The notes below the pieces were generated by a model that was not told the origin of the DNA, did not search any database, and saw only the letters and a list, made by a program, of their open reading frames with translations. The translations under genes and the position numbers were made by a program. DNA of 64,000 nucleotides from Pseudescherichia sp032055545 (lineage in GTDB: Bacteria > Pseudomonadota > Gammaproteobacteria > Enterobacterales > Enterobacteriaceae). Shown piece after piece: positions 17,402 to 26,613 of the stretch (its first letter is position 1; each line of letters starts with the position of its first letter). The stretch spans positions 1 to 64,000 of the forward strand of contig DAMBQR010000010.1 in NCBI GenBank assembly GCA_032055545.1. The letters run 5' to 3'.

Positions 17402-18058
17402 GTGAAAATTATAACGGTTTTACGCAGCGGGGGAGAGTACTCCGCTGAACATGTGCATTGGCTTGATAAACAGCTTTGTTCACGCTATGAACATCTCTGT
17501 TTAACAGATGCAGAGGTAAACGGTATAGAAACGGTTTCCCTTAAAACTAACTGGCCGGGCTGGTTCGCTAAACTTGAGCTTTTTAACCCCGATCTTATTA
17601 ATGACGATATCTTTTATATTGACCTGGATACAGTTGTTATCGGGTCGTTTGATCATATGCTGGAGAATAATAGTCTGTCAGCGTTAAGAGATTTCTTTTA
17701 TCCAGAGTATGCCGCCTCTGGCATTATGCGTATCCCACACGCTGCCAAGGCGGCCATCTGGCAAAAGCTCAAACGCCTCTCCAGCGACGACCTCAGCAGG
17801 TACAGGGGAGATGGCGAGCTACTTCGTCATATCGTGCGCTTTAACTTTCTGCAGGATGAGTATCCCGATGAAATTATCAGTTATAAAGCACATGTCGCCT
17901 CATACTCTATGCGTGGTTTCCATCCCGCTTTCTCTCGCGGAACTGGGAAGCTGCCCGCAAAGGCGAAAATAGTCTGTTTCCATGGCAGACCAAGACCCTG
18001 GCGACTTAATATGCCCTGGATAACGGCGCTATCCTCGTCTGTACCACGCCGCAAGTGA
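17402..18058 (+). CDS. Glycosyltransferase-like protein
   Basis: A 218-aa protein that looks like a small nucleotide-sugar glycosyltransferase. It has a DxD-type motif in a beta-strand context (FYIDLDTVVIGSFD) and a late conserved-looking block ending CFHGRPRPWRLN, a pattern I associate with phage and surface-polysaccharide transferases of GT8-like fold. No signal peptide or membrane helix, so cytosolic. It starts at a GTG (17402) without a strong ribosome site. The 3' end overlaps the convergent gene at 18029 by 30 bases. It stands between the repeat-protein genes and the inverse autotransporter, so modifying one of them is a reasonable guess. Confidence 0.65.
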   Translation: MKIITVLRSGGEYSAEHVHWLDKQLCSRYEHLCLTDAEVNGIETVSLKTNWPGWFAKLELFNPDLINDDIFYIDLDTVVIGSFDHMLENNSLSALRDFFYPEYAASGIMRIPHAAKAAIWQKLKRLSSDDLSRYRGDGELLRHIVRFNFLQDEYPDEIISYKAHVASYSMRGFHPAFSRGTGKLPAKAKIVCFHGRPRPWRLNMPWITALSSSVPRRK

Positions 18059-18628
18059 GAGCCGGGGTATGCCAGTCAGTTGCCCGCAGCTCACCACATC
18101 AATTTGCCTGCGGGCGCTGGCAAACAGCAGCGGTAGGTGGGAAAGATTGTTTGGCTTACCACCTTCGATACGGGGCCGGTCGGTTGCATCAACACCTATC
18201 AGTGCAACCTCCTTAAATCCGAGATGGTAAGCCAGCCCCAGTGCCCCCCAGGCGCTGTTACCCGAATGGATTTCATGCCTGTTTTCTGACAGTCCGCAGA
18301 CGGCAGACCAGCGCCATAGCCACCACGCTGGTGTCCCTTTCTCCTCTGGCTCTCTCCCTCGTCGTGCAACCCGGTGATATGAGGTGACGCCCGGCACTAT
18401 ACCTATTAGACCTGCAGCATGATACCTGACTCCATTTCGTCTTTTGTGTAGACGAGCCAGATTAATGGGGGAGGGATCCAGCGTAAAAAAGTGATCGGCG
18501 CGAGGAAGCCACTCTATCGCGCCATTGACGGCAATGATCGTGATATCCGGAGGTGGGACAAAGTTTGCGGCTGACGGTCCCGATGCAACAATGATAGCTC
18601 TGCCGAGCGTGGGTAAACGGTTTTCCAC
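18029..18628 (-). CDS. Rossmann-type GPS-motif protein (DUF115/GT42-like)
   Basis: A 199-aa cytosolic protein. An N-terminal strand-loop IIVASGPSAANF is followed by IIAVNGAIEW, an LDPSP segment, and later NSAWGALGLAYHLGFKEVALIGVDATD. This order (GPS loop, Asn after the second strand, a small-residue helix, then L-x-G-x-D) is that of the DUF115/MptE and GT42 sialyltransferase fold, also common in phages. Active-site assignment is not possible by eye. It overlaps the convergent glycosyltransferase-like gene and shares its fold with the product at 22608. A role in adding or priming a sugar on the surface proteins of this island is inference. Confidence 0.6.
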   Translation of the reverse strand: MENRLPTLGRAIIVASGPSAANFVPPPDITIIAVNGAIEWLPRADHFFTLDPSPINLARLHKRRNGVRYHAAGLIGIVPGVTSYHRVARRGREPEEKGTPAWWLWRWSAVCGLSENRHEIHSGNSAWGALGLAYHLGFKEVALIGVDATDRPRIEGGKPNNLSHLPLLFASARRQIDVVSCGQLTGIPRLSLAAWYRRG

Positions 18629-19032
18629 TTTGATGCCCTCTTTTATTTAAAATTCCATGTAAGAAGTTATCTATATTTAGACACTCTCCTGCGGGCAATG
18701 TTCTATTTCTGCTTTTGATTAGGCTTTTTTTAGTTTGTACGTTTATTAAAAGGTTATGTAATGAGTCAGTGCGTCAAGAATAAGAATTTCCGCAATTTTG
18801 ATGTTAAGTCAACTCCTTTAGCTGTCTCATAAAGGAGTCATGGATGAGGTTAAGAGAAATATGTATTTTGATAAAATACGTCATGCAAAATAGAAGCGCT
18901 TATTTTTATAAGTAATCATTTTACATCTATCGCTACTACGACATTGGCGAGTGGTAAAAAACAATTTACATCTTTCCAATTTTCAAAGCGCAGAAGCCTG
19001 ATAATTAATGGGCTACTTAGACGGGAACAGAC
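18629..19032. other. AT-rich intergenic region upstream of the inverse autotransporter
   Basis: About 400 bases, strongly AT-rich, between two divergent genes. It holds a direct repeat TTTACATCT (near 18922 and 18972) but no convincing promoter hexamers, RNA gene or long ORF. A 23-codon ORF at 18761 is noted under rejected items. It presumably carries the promoter and silencing (H-NS type) sequences of the adhesin. Confidence 0.4.
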
Positions 19033-22000
19033 ATGAGAGAAACACATCTATTTTCTAAATTAAGACGCAAGCGCGCCTGCCTGGGCGTCGTGTGGCTACA
19101 GATCATATTACAGGCAGCAATGCCATTGGCATCGATAGTCAGTCTGAATGCCCACGCTGATACGCAGGCGGCGACGAAGCCAGCATCGCCCTTTGCCGTT
19201 GACAGGACGACAGCCCCCGATGTTGTTCCAGGTAGCACGGGTTTAAGTACCGTCGCCAGCGCGCTCTCTTCCCAGGGCGCCGCGGGTGTTACGGGTGCGG
19301 CAGCTTCGGTTGCAACGGACTATGCTGCCTCGTCTGTTCAGGAGTGGCTGAGCCAGTTTGGCACCGCCAGGGTCCAGCTAAACGTGGATGACAACGGGAA
19401 CTGGGATGACAGCGCGTTTGACTTCCTCGCGCCGCTCTACGATAACCAGAAAGCGGTACTTTTTTCACAGGTCGGCCTGCGTAGCCCCGACGATCGGGTC
19501 ACTGGTAACCTTGGTCTCGGCGTGCGTACCTTCTTTGTAAAAGAGTGGATGCTGGGAGGAAACGTCTTCTTCGACGATGACTTTACCGGCAAAAACCGCC
19601 GCATCAGCTTTGGTTCAGAGGCCTGGACAGACAACCTTAAGCTGGCAAGCAACATCTATGTCGGCACCACTGACTGGCACTCATCCCGTGATTTTGACGA
19701 TTACAACGAGAAACCCGCCGATGGGTTTGACGTCAGGGCGGAAGGATTTCTACCCGCCTATCCCCAGCTTGGCGTCAAGGCGATGTATGAACAGTACTAT
19801 GGCGACGATGTCGCCCTTTTCGATACGGATCATTTGCAAAGTAACCCCTCGGCAGTCACGCTGGGGATTAACTATACGCCCGTCCCCCTTATTACCGCAG
19901 GCGTGGACTATAAACGCGGTCAGGACTCAATGGATGAGACCCGCTTCAGTCTGAATTTCCGCTACGCCCTTGGCCAGTCCTTACAGTCTCAGCTCTCATC
20001 CGATCAAGTCGCGTGGCGTCGCAGCCTGGCGGGGAGCCGTTACGATCTTGTCGATCGTAACAATGAGATCGTGTTGCAGTATAAGAAGAAACAGCAGACG
20101 GCGGTCTTATCCGATCTCGCTCTCTATACTGTCGTAGACGGCAGCCCGGCCGATGGGAAAACGGCTAACACCGTTACCGTTCACGCCATTGATAACGATG
20201 GCAACGCCCTGAAAAACGTCTCTATCGCCTGGAGTATTAGCGGGCAGGGCAAACTCAGCGCCACCACAGGCATAACCGATGCTAACGGCAACGCATCCGT
20301 GAATGTCACCAACATGACTGCAGAGCAGAACAGCGTCAGTGCGGCCTCTGGATCCCTTGTCCGCAGTACGACAACGACCTTTGTCCAATCCGTTGCGTCG
20401 CTCAATTTGAAATTAACCAAAAACAACAGTCAGGCTGATGGGCAGGATCAAAATGCTGGTCAGGTTACCGTTGAAGATGCAAACGGTAAGCCGATGTCTG
20501 ACGTCGCCATCAGCTGGAAAGTGGATAATGGTGCTACCATCGCCAGCAGCGATGCAGCGACTAACAGCAGCGGGCAGGCAAGCGTACACTTTACCAATAC
20601 GCAGGCGGGCGCTGTTAAGCTCACCGCCACGGCGGCAGGTAAAACTGAAACGGTCAGCTCTGCCTTCCAGTCCGCAGGCGTCTCCGTTCTGAAAGTCACC
20701 ATGAGCAAAAATAATGCACCAGCGGATGGCATAAGCACCAACGTTGCCCAGGCGCTGGCCGTGGACGATCGTGGCAATGTTCTGGCAGGGAAAAGCGTCA
20801 TCTGGAGTCTGGGAAGCGGTAGCGCGGTAGCGACGACGCCTATGACCACCCTAACGGACCAGAACGGTATCGCCACGTTGACGCTAACCGATAAGGTGGC
20901 GGAAAGCCAGGCAGTCACGGCGAGCGCGGACGGCGTTCAGGGCCAGACGCAGGCGGTGTTTAATGCCGTTGCGGTGTCCGCCGTTGATGTCACTGTTACC
21001 ACGAACAATGCGCCTGCCGATGGCGCATCAACCAATGCCGTTCGGGCTGTGGTGACGGATGCCAAAGGTAATCCTATGCCTGGGGTTGATCTCACCTGGA
21101 GTTTAGATAGCAGCCACGCCAGTGCCACCTCCTCACTCACGGCCACGACCGACGCTAATGGGGTCGCGACGCTGAGCCTGACCGATACCGTGGCGGAGAC
21201 CGTAACGGTTAACGCCAGCGCCGGTGGGCAGCAGGGCAGTGCCAGCGTAACCTTTGGCCAGACCGAGGTAAAAGGGATTAACGTAAGCGTTATCACCAAC
21301 AATGCGCTTAATGATGGGGCAGCGACGAACACCGTTCAGGCCATTGTGACCGATTCGAAAGGCCAGCCAATGCCAGGGGCCAGTCTGACCTGGAGCTTAG
21401 GCAGCAGCCACGCTAGCCCGACAACACCGCTCTCGGCGACTACCGACGCTAACGGGATCGCGACGCTCAGTCTGACCGATACCGTGGCAGAGACCGTGGC
21501 AGTTTCTGCCAGCGCAGGCGGCCTGCAGGAGAGCGTTAGCGTGACCTTTACCCAGGTTGCTGTAAACAGCATCACCGTTGAGATGGAAACCAACGGTTCG
21601 CCTGCCGATGGCCAAACGGAGGATCTTGCCCGAGCACAGGTTCTCGACTCTAAAGGTCAGCCCATGCAGGGCGTTAATCTGACCTGGAGCATAACCGGTA
21701 ACGCTACGAATACCTCATCTCTTACCGCTGTGACCGATGCAAACGGTTATGCGACGTTGAGCGTCGTCGACAGCACCGTCGAATCTGTGACGTTAACGGC
21801 CAGCGCCGGAGGTAAATCGGGTCAGGTCTTTGCTACTTTCACCGAAGTGCCCGCAGGCAACGTCGCCGTCACCATGCTAACTGACGGCGCTATGGCCGAC
21901 GGTAAAGCAACCGACGAAGCGCAGGCGGTGGTAACGGACACAGCCGGTGCGCCGATGCCAAACGTGGAGGTGATCTGGTCAATCAGCGCGGGCAATGCGG

Positions 22001-22539
22001 TAAACAAAACGTCGCTGAACGTCAATACGGATAAAAACGGGATAGCCAAACTCTCCTTTGTTGACACAACGGCGGAGTCATTAACCATCACCGCAGCAGC
22101 GGGGGGTAAAACAGGGCAGACTACCGCCTCGTTTATTGAGGCTGGCTTTGGCCCGGTAACTATCGAATATCCTAAGGTAGGCTATGCTGGCATCAATAAC
22201 TATGCCGTCCAGGGCGGCTTACTCATCCGCATGAAGGCCTGGCCGGGAATGGCGGAAGGAGATCAAGCCTCGATTCATTTTGTGATCAAGGGCGAAATGG
22301 ATCCACTTTCTCCGCTGCAGGTATTACCGGACTACACCTCCCCGGTACATACGGTGACAGCCGCTGAGGTTGGTTCGGATATTGAATTTACGGTACCGCA
22401 GGAGCAAGTAGATGAGTTACAACCATTAGATGGTAATCGGAATAGCTTATTATCTACGGGAACGGGCAAGGTAGTGCGCCCAAGTACAGGCATTACGGTT
22501 GAATCTGCGCCCCTGCATGAGTTTGTAGATACATACTGA
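19033..22539 (+). CDS. Inverse autotransporter adhesin (intimin/invasin family)
   Basis: A 1168-aa outer-membrane adhesin. It has a long basic N-terminus and signal peptide (cleavage after SLNAHA, about residue 41), a linker, then the inverse-autotransporter beta-barrel at about 105-335 (FDFLAPLYD, GNLGLGVRTF, GGNVFFDDDFTGKNRR, GTTDWHSS). Seven Big_1 Ig-like domains of about 98 residues follow, each opening with an xNxxxADG-type turn, and then a unique 120-residue tip domain from about 1045. In this family the N-terminal barrel inserts through the BAM complex and the C-terminal Ig stalk is displayed outside. It has no LysM domain. E. coli YeeJ, FdeC and Salmonella SinH are relatives in architecture. 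It ends at a strong terminator. Ligand unknown. Confidence 0.93.
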   Translation: MRETHLFSKLRRKRACLGVVWLQIILQAAMPLASIVSLNAHADTQAATKPASPFAVDRTTAPDVVPGSTGLSTVASALSSQGAAGVTGAAASVATDYAASSVQEWLSQFGTARVQLNVDDNGNWDDSAFDFLAPLYDNQKAVLFSQVGLRSPDDRVTGNLGLGVRTFFVKEWMLGGNVFFDDDFTGKNRRISFGSEAWTDNLKLASNIYVGTTDWHSSRDFDDYNEKPADGFDVRAEGFLPAYPQLGVKAMYEQYYGDDVALFDTDHLQSNPSAVTLGINYTPVPLITAGVDYKRGQDSMDETRFSLNFRYALGQSLQSQLSSDQVAWRRSLAGSRYDLVDRNNEIVLQYKKKQQTAVLSDLALYTVVDGSPADGKTANTVTVHAIDNDGNALKNVSIAWSISGQGKLSATTGITDANGNASVNVTNMTAEQNSVSAASGSLVRSTTTTFVQSVASLNLKLTKNNSQADGQDQNAGQVTVEDANGKPMSDVAISWKVDNGATIASSDAATNSSGQASVHFTNTQAGAVKLTATAAGKTETVSSAFQSAGVSVLKVTMSKNNAPADGISTNVAQALAVDDRGNVLAGKSVIWSLGSGSAVATTPMTTLTDQNGIATLTLTDKVAESQAVTASADGVQGQTQAVFNAVAVSAVDVTVTTNNAPADGASTNAVRAVVTDAKGNPMPGVDLTWSLDSSHASATSSLTATTDANGVATLSLTDTVAETVTVNASAGGQQGSASVTFGQTEVKGINVSVITNNALNDGAATNTVQAIVTDSKGQPMPGASLTWSLGSSHASPTTPLSATTDANGIATLSLTDTVAETVAVSASAGGLQESVSVTFTQVAVNSITVEMETNGSPADGQTEDLARAQVLDSKGQPMQGVNLTWSITGNATNTSSLTAVTDANGYATLSVVDSTVESVTLTASAGGKSGQVFATFTEVPAGNVAVTMLTDGAMADGKATDEAQAVVTDTAGAPMPNVEVIWSISAGNAVNKTSLNVNTDKNGIAKLSFVDTTAESLTITAAAGGKTGQTTASFIEAGFGPVTIEYPKVGYAGINNYAVQGGLLIRMKAWPGMAEGDQASIHFVIKGEMDPLSPLQVLPDYTSPVHTVTAAEVGSDIEFTVPQEQVDELQPLDGNRNSLLSTGTGKVVRPSTGITVESAPLHEFVDTY

Positions 22540-22553
22540 TTCACGCCTCTCTA

Positions 22554-22580
22554 AAAAGCAGCCCCATCGGGCTGCTTTTC
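22554..22580 (+). terminator. Terminator of the inverse autotransporter gene
   Basis: 11-bp stem AAAAGCAGCCC/GGGCTGCTTTT (22554-22564, 22569-22579) with a 4-base loop, starting 14 bases after the stop. The next gene begins only 28 bases later and needs read-through or its own promoter. Confidence 0.85.
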
Positions 22581-22607
22581 TATATTAAACAACGTAAGTA
22601 ATAAATT

Positions 22608-23165
22608 ATGACGAAAACTAAAACCATTGCAGTATGCGCATCTGGTCCTTCGTTAATCAGAGGGGACTGTGAGGCGGTTATCCGCGCTGGCATACCTGTT
22701 ATTGCCGTAAACTCAACGTGGGAGCGAGTGCCGGAATGCACCTATATCTACGCTGCCGATCGTCGCTGGTGGCAGAAGAGTATCTCTCACTTACCGGCGG
22801 GTCCGCAGCGCTGGACCTGTAGCAAACCGGCCAGCATAGAATTTAACCTGAACTATTTTGAGCCTGATTATCGCGGCTCGTTTAACTCTGGCCTGCGGGC
22901 TATTCTATTCGCTCGCTATTGTGGGGCCAGCAATATCATTTTACTCGGTTTCGACTGTTCTATTGCTGCAGGAAGCCACTGGCACGGCAACCATGTCGAC
23001 TTGGGTAATCCTAATCAGAACGCGGTAAAAATATGGCAGAGGGATTTTATCTGGTTATCAGCTTTCCTTGCCGATAGCGTTAAGGTGATTAACTGTAGCA
23101 GGGAGACAGCGCTGACCTGTTTTACCCGCGCTCCACTCAGTGAAGCGCTGGTTAACAGAGTTTAA
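22608..23165 (+). CDS. Rossmann-type GPS-motif protein (DUF115/GT42-like)
   Basis: A 185-aa cytosolic protein of the same fold class as the one at 18029: AVCASGPSLIRGD at the N-terminus, IAVNSTWERVP, then FNSGLRAILFARYCGASNIILLGFDCS, and an exposed HWHGNH segment. The GPS loop, Asn and L-x-G-x-D elements match DUF115/MptE-like and GT42 sialyltransferase-like proteins, many of them phage-encoded. It follows the inverse autotransporter on the same strand behind a terminator. It may glycosylate that adhesin or one of the repeat proteins (inference from position only). It ends 3 bases before the convergent gene at 23169. Confidence 0.6.
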   Translation: MTKTKTIAVCASGPSLIRGDCEAVIRAGIPVIAVNSTWERVPECTYIYAADRRWWQKSISHLPAGPQRWTCSKPASIEFNLNYFEPDYRGSFNSGLRAILFARYCGASNIILLGFDCSIAAGSHWHGNHVDLGNPNQNAVKIWQRDFIWLSAFLADSVKVINCSRETALTCFTRAPLSEALVNRV

Positions 23166-23168
23166 ATA

Positions 23169-25241
23169 TTAGCGATTGGTATTAGTTTGCAGCGTCGCCG
23201 GCGGGAAAGAGATAAAGATAATATCAGAACTTACCGCTGAACCAGACGCCTGGGGGAGACTGATGGTGACGTTGACGGTCTCTGCAACGGTGTCCAGTAC
23301 CGCGACGCTACAGGAGCCGTCGTCGTATAGTGGAATGTTTGCTACGGTAAGAGGATAACCCTCCATCGTCGCGCTGCCTGAGTTGAGGCTGATGCGTGCG
23401 AGAGTAATATCTTCCGAGGGGTGAGAACGGACATAAATATGCCCCTGGGAGCGACCATTCGCCGCAGCTCCCGTGGAGATCGCGTAACCCGTTAACGCGC
23501 CTGTCCCCGGTAGGTAGTCACTAAACATCATGCTGGCCGTTGCCGTAATACCCGGGTTTGAGGTGAGATAGGCGCTAATGCTGATCAGCCCAGGCGCAAA
23601 GCTAAATACATGCAAAATTGCACTGCCGTTTTGGTCCAGATTACTCTGCCAGACTGAGGTGCCTGTTTCGTTGAAATACGCATTTTGTGAAAGTGAGATA
23701 GCAACTGCTGCCCCGGCGGGACCTGAAACGGTCAGTGTATTGAGTGGCACAACGGGTGAGCTGGTACTATCGCGCCATGGCGCGCCGGTTGCGGCGTTCA
23801 GATAGAGCTGGCTTGTTAAATTCGTCATAATGTTTACCTGAGCAGTAGAGGATTCAGCGTAACCGCCAGAGGAGAAGGTGACCGTATATTGCCCTGTGGC
23901 TTTGCCAGTGCCTATTGGCGTAATTAAGGCGGCGGGAACCGTTGCACTAAAGGATCCGGCGGTCATCTCCTGTGCGGTCACGGTGTGAATATCACTCCAG
24001 GTCGTCCCCGGTACCGGCGTTATGCCATCAGCCTCATAACCCTGCCAGTAGAGGTTGACGCCGTCGCCAACGCTCATATCCGTATAGGTGACAATAATCG
24101 GCGTTCCGTCTACATACTCCGTACTGTCAATAACACCATCGTCAGCCGCTTCCGGGAAAACGGGGGGCGGTAGCAGGGTTGAGTGGACGGTATCAATATT
24201 GACTGACGCGACGGAGGAGATGCCGTGGGACGCTGTGCTGGCAAAAGCGACATCGTACCAGGCCTGCGCTGAACCCATGCCCACGGGCAAAATAGATCCA
24301 GAGGGAACAATAACGGAGAAGCCGTTGCTGAGGTCGTTGCTGGCAACGGTATGGGTTGTTGACCATGCCGTGCCGGAGACCGACGTTCCCTCGCTGTAAC
24401 CCTGCCAGTATACGGTAACGACATCACCCATGCTGATACTGGTATAGGCGGGAATGGCCACTGGCGTACCGTCGGCCGCTTCGATGGCATCAATCCAGCC
24501 GTCGTTGCCTTCAGGGAAGGTGGGGGGAGGAAGTGTAACCTCCGTCATATCGATGTTGACAGTGGCGCTATCGGAGCTTTCGGCAGTGCTGCCATCGGCG
24601 GGCGTAACGGTATACCACGCGGTTGCACTACCCACGTTGATCACCGTGACATAGGGGGCCGTTACCGCAACATCGAAACCGTTAGCGATATCGGCCGCAA
24701 CGACGGTATAGGTGAGGGTGACGACGCTTTCGGGAATAGTAAACCCACTGCTGTTGGCCCCCACCCAGTAGACCCACACCCGATCGCCAATGGCAATCCC
24801 GCCGTAGGCCGGAACATGAACCAGCGTGCTACCATCAGCAATACTGGCGTCGGTAATGGTATTGCTGGCATCGGCTTCAGGGAAGTCAGGTGCCGGCAGC
24901 GTACCGATATCGTTGCGTTGCACCACCGCCGTGACGATGGGCGAGGCAATCAGATTACTCGCCTCATCAAGTCGGCTATACCAGACCTGGTAGCTGCCAT
25001 CGGGCGCCAGGCTGGCAGGGATCACTAACGTCCAGGGGAGCTGTGCCGCCGGATCGTCTTCTATATAGAGCAGGCCAATCTGCATACCATTCCAGTAGGC
25101 AGTCAAATAGTCACCCTGACGCGCGTTAGGGGACTCTTCAATTACGATCAGTACACCCTCACCCTGGGTAAGATCCTGCTGATTAATGACGCCATCAGCA
25201 GACATTTGGGGGAGTCTGGGCGGAATCAAGGTTTCGCTCAT
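23169..25241 (-). CDS. Large repeat protein with FPEA-type repeats
   Basis: A 690-aa protein without signal peptide, membrane segment or anchor. Residues 1-110 and at least three further units of about 115 residues share a pattern: L-P-x-P-x-F-P-E-A, D-G-x-I, a D-G-T/S segment, Y-x-x-M/I-x-x-G-D-x-V and Y-W-Q-G-Y (at about 115, 240 and 365). Each looks like an all-beta domain of Ig-like type; I do not know a Pfam name for it. The last 210 residues are different, also beta-rich. The neighbouring gene at 25298 carries one or two copies of the same repeat, so the two products form one family. Start ATG at 25241. Probably a surface or secreted structural protein, by analogy with the rest of the island. 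Confidence 0.8.
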   Translation of the reverse strand: MSETLIPPRLPQMSADGVINQQDLTQGEGVLIVIEESPNARQGDYLTAYWNGMQIGLLYIEDDPAAQLPWTLVIPASLAPDGSYQVWYSRLDEASNLIASPIVTAVVQRNDIGTLPAPDFPEADASNTITDASIADGSTLVHVPAYGGIAIGDRVWVYWVGANSSGFTIPESVVTLTYTVVAADIANGFDVAVTAPYVTVINVGSATAWYTVTPADGSTAESSDSATVNIDMTEVTLPPPTFPEGNDGWIDAIEAADGTPVAIPAYTSISMGDVVTVYWQGYSEGTSVSGTAWSTTHTVASNDLSNGFSVIVPSGSILPVGMGSAQAWYDVAFASTASHGISSVASVNIDTVHSTLLPPPVFPEAADDGVIDSTEYVDGTPIIVTYTDMSVGDGVNLYWQGYEADGITPVPGTTWSDIHTVTAQEMTAGSFSATVPAALITPIGTGKATGQYTVTFSSGGYAESSTAQVNIMTNLTSQLYLNAATGAPWRDSTSSPVVPLNTLTVSGPAGAAVAISLSQNAYFNETGTSVWQSNLDQNGSAILHVFSFAPGLISISAYLTSNPGITATASMMFSDYLPGTGALTGYAISTGAAANGRSQGHIYVRSHPSEDITLARISLNSGSATMEGYPLTVANIPLYDDGSCSVAVLDTVAETVNVTISLPQASGSAVSSDIIFISFPPATLQTNTNR

Positions 25242-25253
25242 AAATACCTCACG

Positions 25254-25283
25254 GAAAAAAATGGCTATCCGAAGATAGCCATT
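25254..25283 (-). terminator. Terminator of the 331-aa repeat protein gene
   Basis: 10-bp stem AATGGCTATC/GATAGCCATT (25260-25269, 25274-25283), CGAA tetraloop, followed by a seven-T run on the minus strand. It separates the genes at 25298 and 23169. Confidence 0.85.
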
Positions 25284-25297
25284 GGTTTAGAAACGCA

Positions 25298-26293
25298 TTA
25301 TGCAATTGTATCGACGCCGACTTCGCCAACGATAGAGGATTGAATATCGCCATGGTTTGCCGGGGTTACGGTATACCAGGCTTGCGCAGAGCCAGACTGC
25401 ACATAGGGGACCTGATCCGTTGTCAGAATAAACTCAACGTAACCCTGATCCAGATCGGCTTGTACAACGGCCAAGGTTGGAATGATTAACGTATCGATCT
25501 GGATATGTTTCTCATCATAGAGCTGCCAGGTAAGATCGATCTGGTCATTGACGGCCATACCCGTGTAGTCAACGTGGATCTGGATACCGGCGTCGGCCTC
25601 ACGCTTATTGATCCAGCCATCGTCTGCTGCCTGCGGGAATGCCGGGGCAGGCAGGGTTGGCGGCAGAACACCACCGGTAACAGAAACGGTCCACGGCGGT
25701 GAGACCCGAACGTTCTGACGGTCATCAATATACTGATAAAACAGTTCATAGCTTCCATTTGCCAGACAGGCGGGCGGGAAGGTAGTGCTAATATCAATAG
25801 TTAAAGGGAGCTCCGTTGTAGGATCGAAAATCTGCTTGGTGAAGCTGTGAATATCGTCCCACCAGAAGGTCAGCACATCCCCGGCGCGAGCTTCTTTAAA
25901 CTGCTCGATGATAACTTCAACCTTCGCAGCAACATCGTACTGATCCAGCTCACCATCCATGCCGTTAGGCACAAATACAGGCGGTGTCTCAGAGGTATAA
26001 AAACGCGCTTCAGCCAGCATGGCGGTAGAGGAGTCATCATCCACGTAGACTGCATAGGGAATAAATGCCGCTACATCACTCTCTACCGCGAGCGTGGCCT
26101 CCCCAGTCGAGTCAGTAACAGACGTCGTGGTGGACTGATCGGTCAGGTTAACCCAGGTCACTGTGACCCCTGAGGCCGGTGCGCCAGTATCATCCAGTAC
26201 GACAGCGGTTAACGTAACCTCATCACCTGGTGCGGCGCTTAGTGGTTCAGCAGTGACTGATGCAATCGTATTTGTAGCATTTACAGTAAACAT
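25298..26293 (-). CDS. Ig-like and FPEA-type repeat protein
   Basis: A 331-aa protein. Residues 8-100 are a Big_1-like Ig domain (opening SAAPGDEVTLTAVV, core GVTVTWVNL, ending GEATLAV). Residues 105-215 are a divergent copy and 215-331 a clear copy of the FPEA-type repeat of the adjacent 690-aa protein (LPAPAFPQAADDGWI, then GMAVNDQIDLTWQLY). There is no signal peptide or anchor. It thus links the Ig-like and FPEA-type families in one chain. It is first of a two-gene row, with a terminator between it and the next gene. Function not known beyond probable display or binding. Confidence 0.8.
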   Translation of the reverse strand: MFTVNATNTIASVTAEPLSAAPGDEVTLTAVVLDDTGAPASGVTVTWVNLTDQSTTTSVTDSTGEATLAVESDVAAFIPYAVYVDDDSSTAMLAEARFYTSETPPVFVPNGMDGELDQYDVAAKVEVIIEQFKEARAGDVLTFWWDDIHSFTKQIFDPTTELPLTIDISTTFPPACLANGSYELFYQYIDDRQNVRVSPPWTVSVTGGVLPPTLPAPAFPQAADDGWINKREADAGIQIHVDYTGMAVNDQIDLTWQLYDEKHIQIDTLIIPTLAVVQADLDQGYVEFILTTDQVPYVQSGSAQAWYTVTPANHGDIQSSIVGEVGVDTIA

Positions 26294-26532
26294 AATTAAC
26301 CCTCATATTTAATAAGATGTTCCGGATAACAGAGAATCTCTGTGGAACCCGGAAACTATATGGCTAAGAGAGGGCGAGGGTCGGTCAAAAAAAGTACCGA
26401 GGATGTTTAAAAAAAATGATGAGATCTTAAGTGTTAAAAAAGGCAAGGAGGTTATTGCAGCTGCAGAAAAGAGAGATCTATTTTTGGGGTAACAGGATAG
26501 AAATAAAATTAAGGAGAATACTGCAAGAGAAT

Positions 26533-26609
26533 TGGTGCGTCTGAATGGACTCGAACCATCGACCCCCACCATGTCAAGGTGGTGCTCTAACCAACTGAGC
26601 TACAGACGC
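26533..26609 (-). tRNA. valV/valW-like: tRNA-Val(GAC)
   Basis: A complete 77-base tRNA with encoded CCA. It has acceptor stem GCGTCTG/CAGACGC, D-loop AGTTGGTTAGA, anticodon GAC (complement at 26573-26575) and T arm GGTTCGA. It is second in a tandem pair as in E. coli valV-valW next to mdtK. The surface-protein island abuts its 3' end. Confidence 0.97.
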
Positions 26610-26613
26610 AGAA

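Noticed and set aside
18761..18832. 23-codon ORF with AAAAGG before its ATG upstream of the inverse autotransporter
   Set aside because: Too short, AT-rich, no similarity to a known small protein, and no further support.
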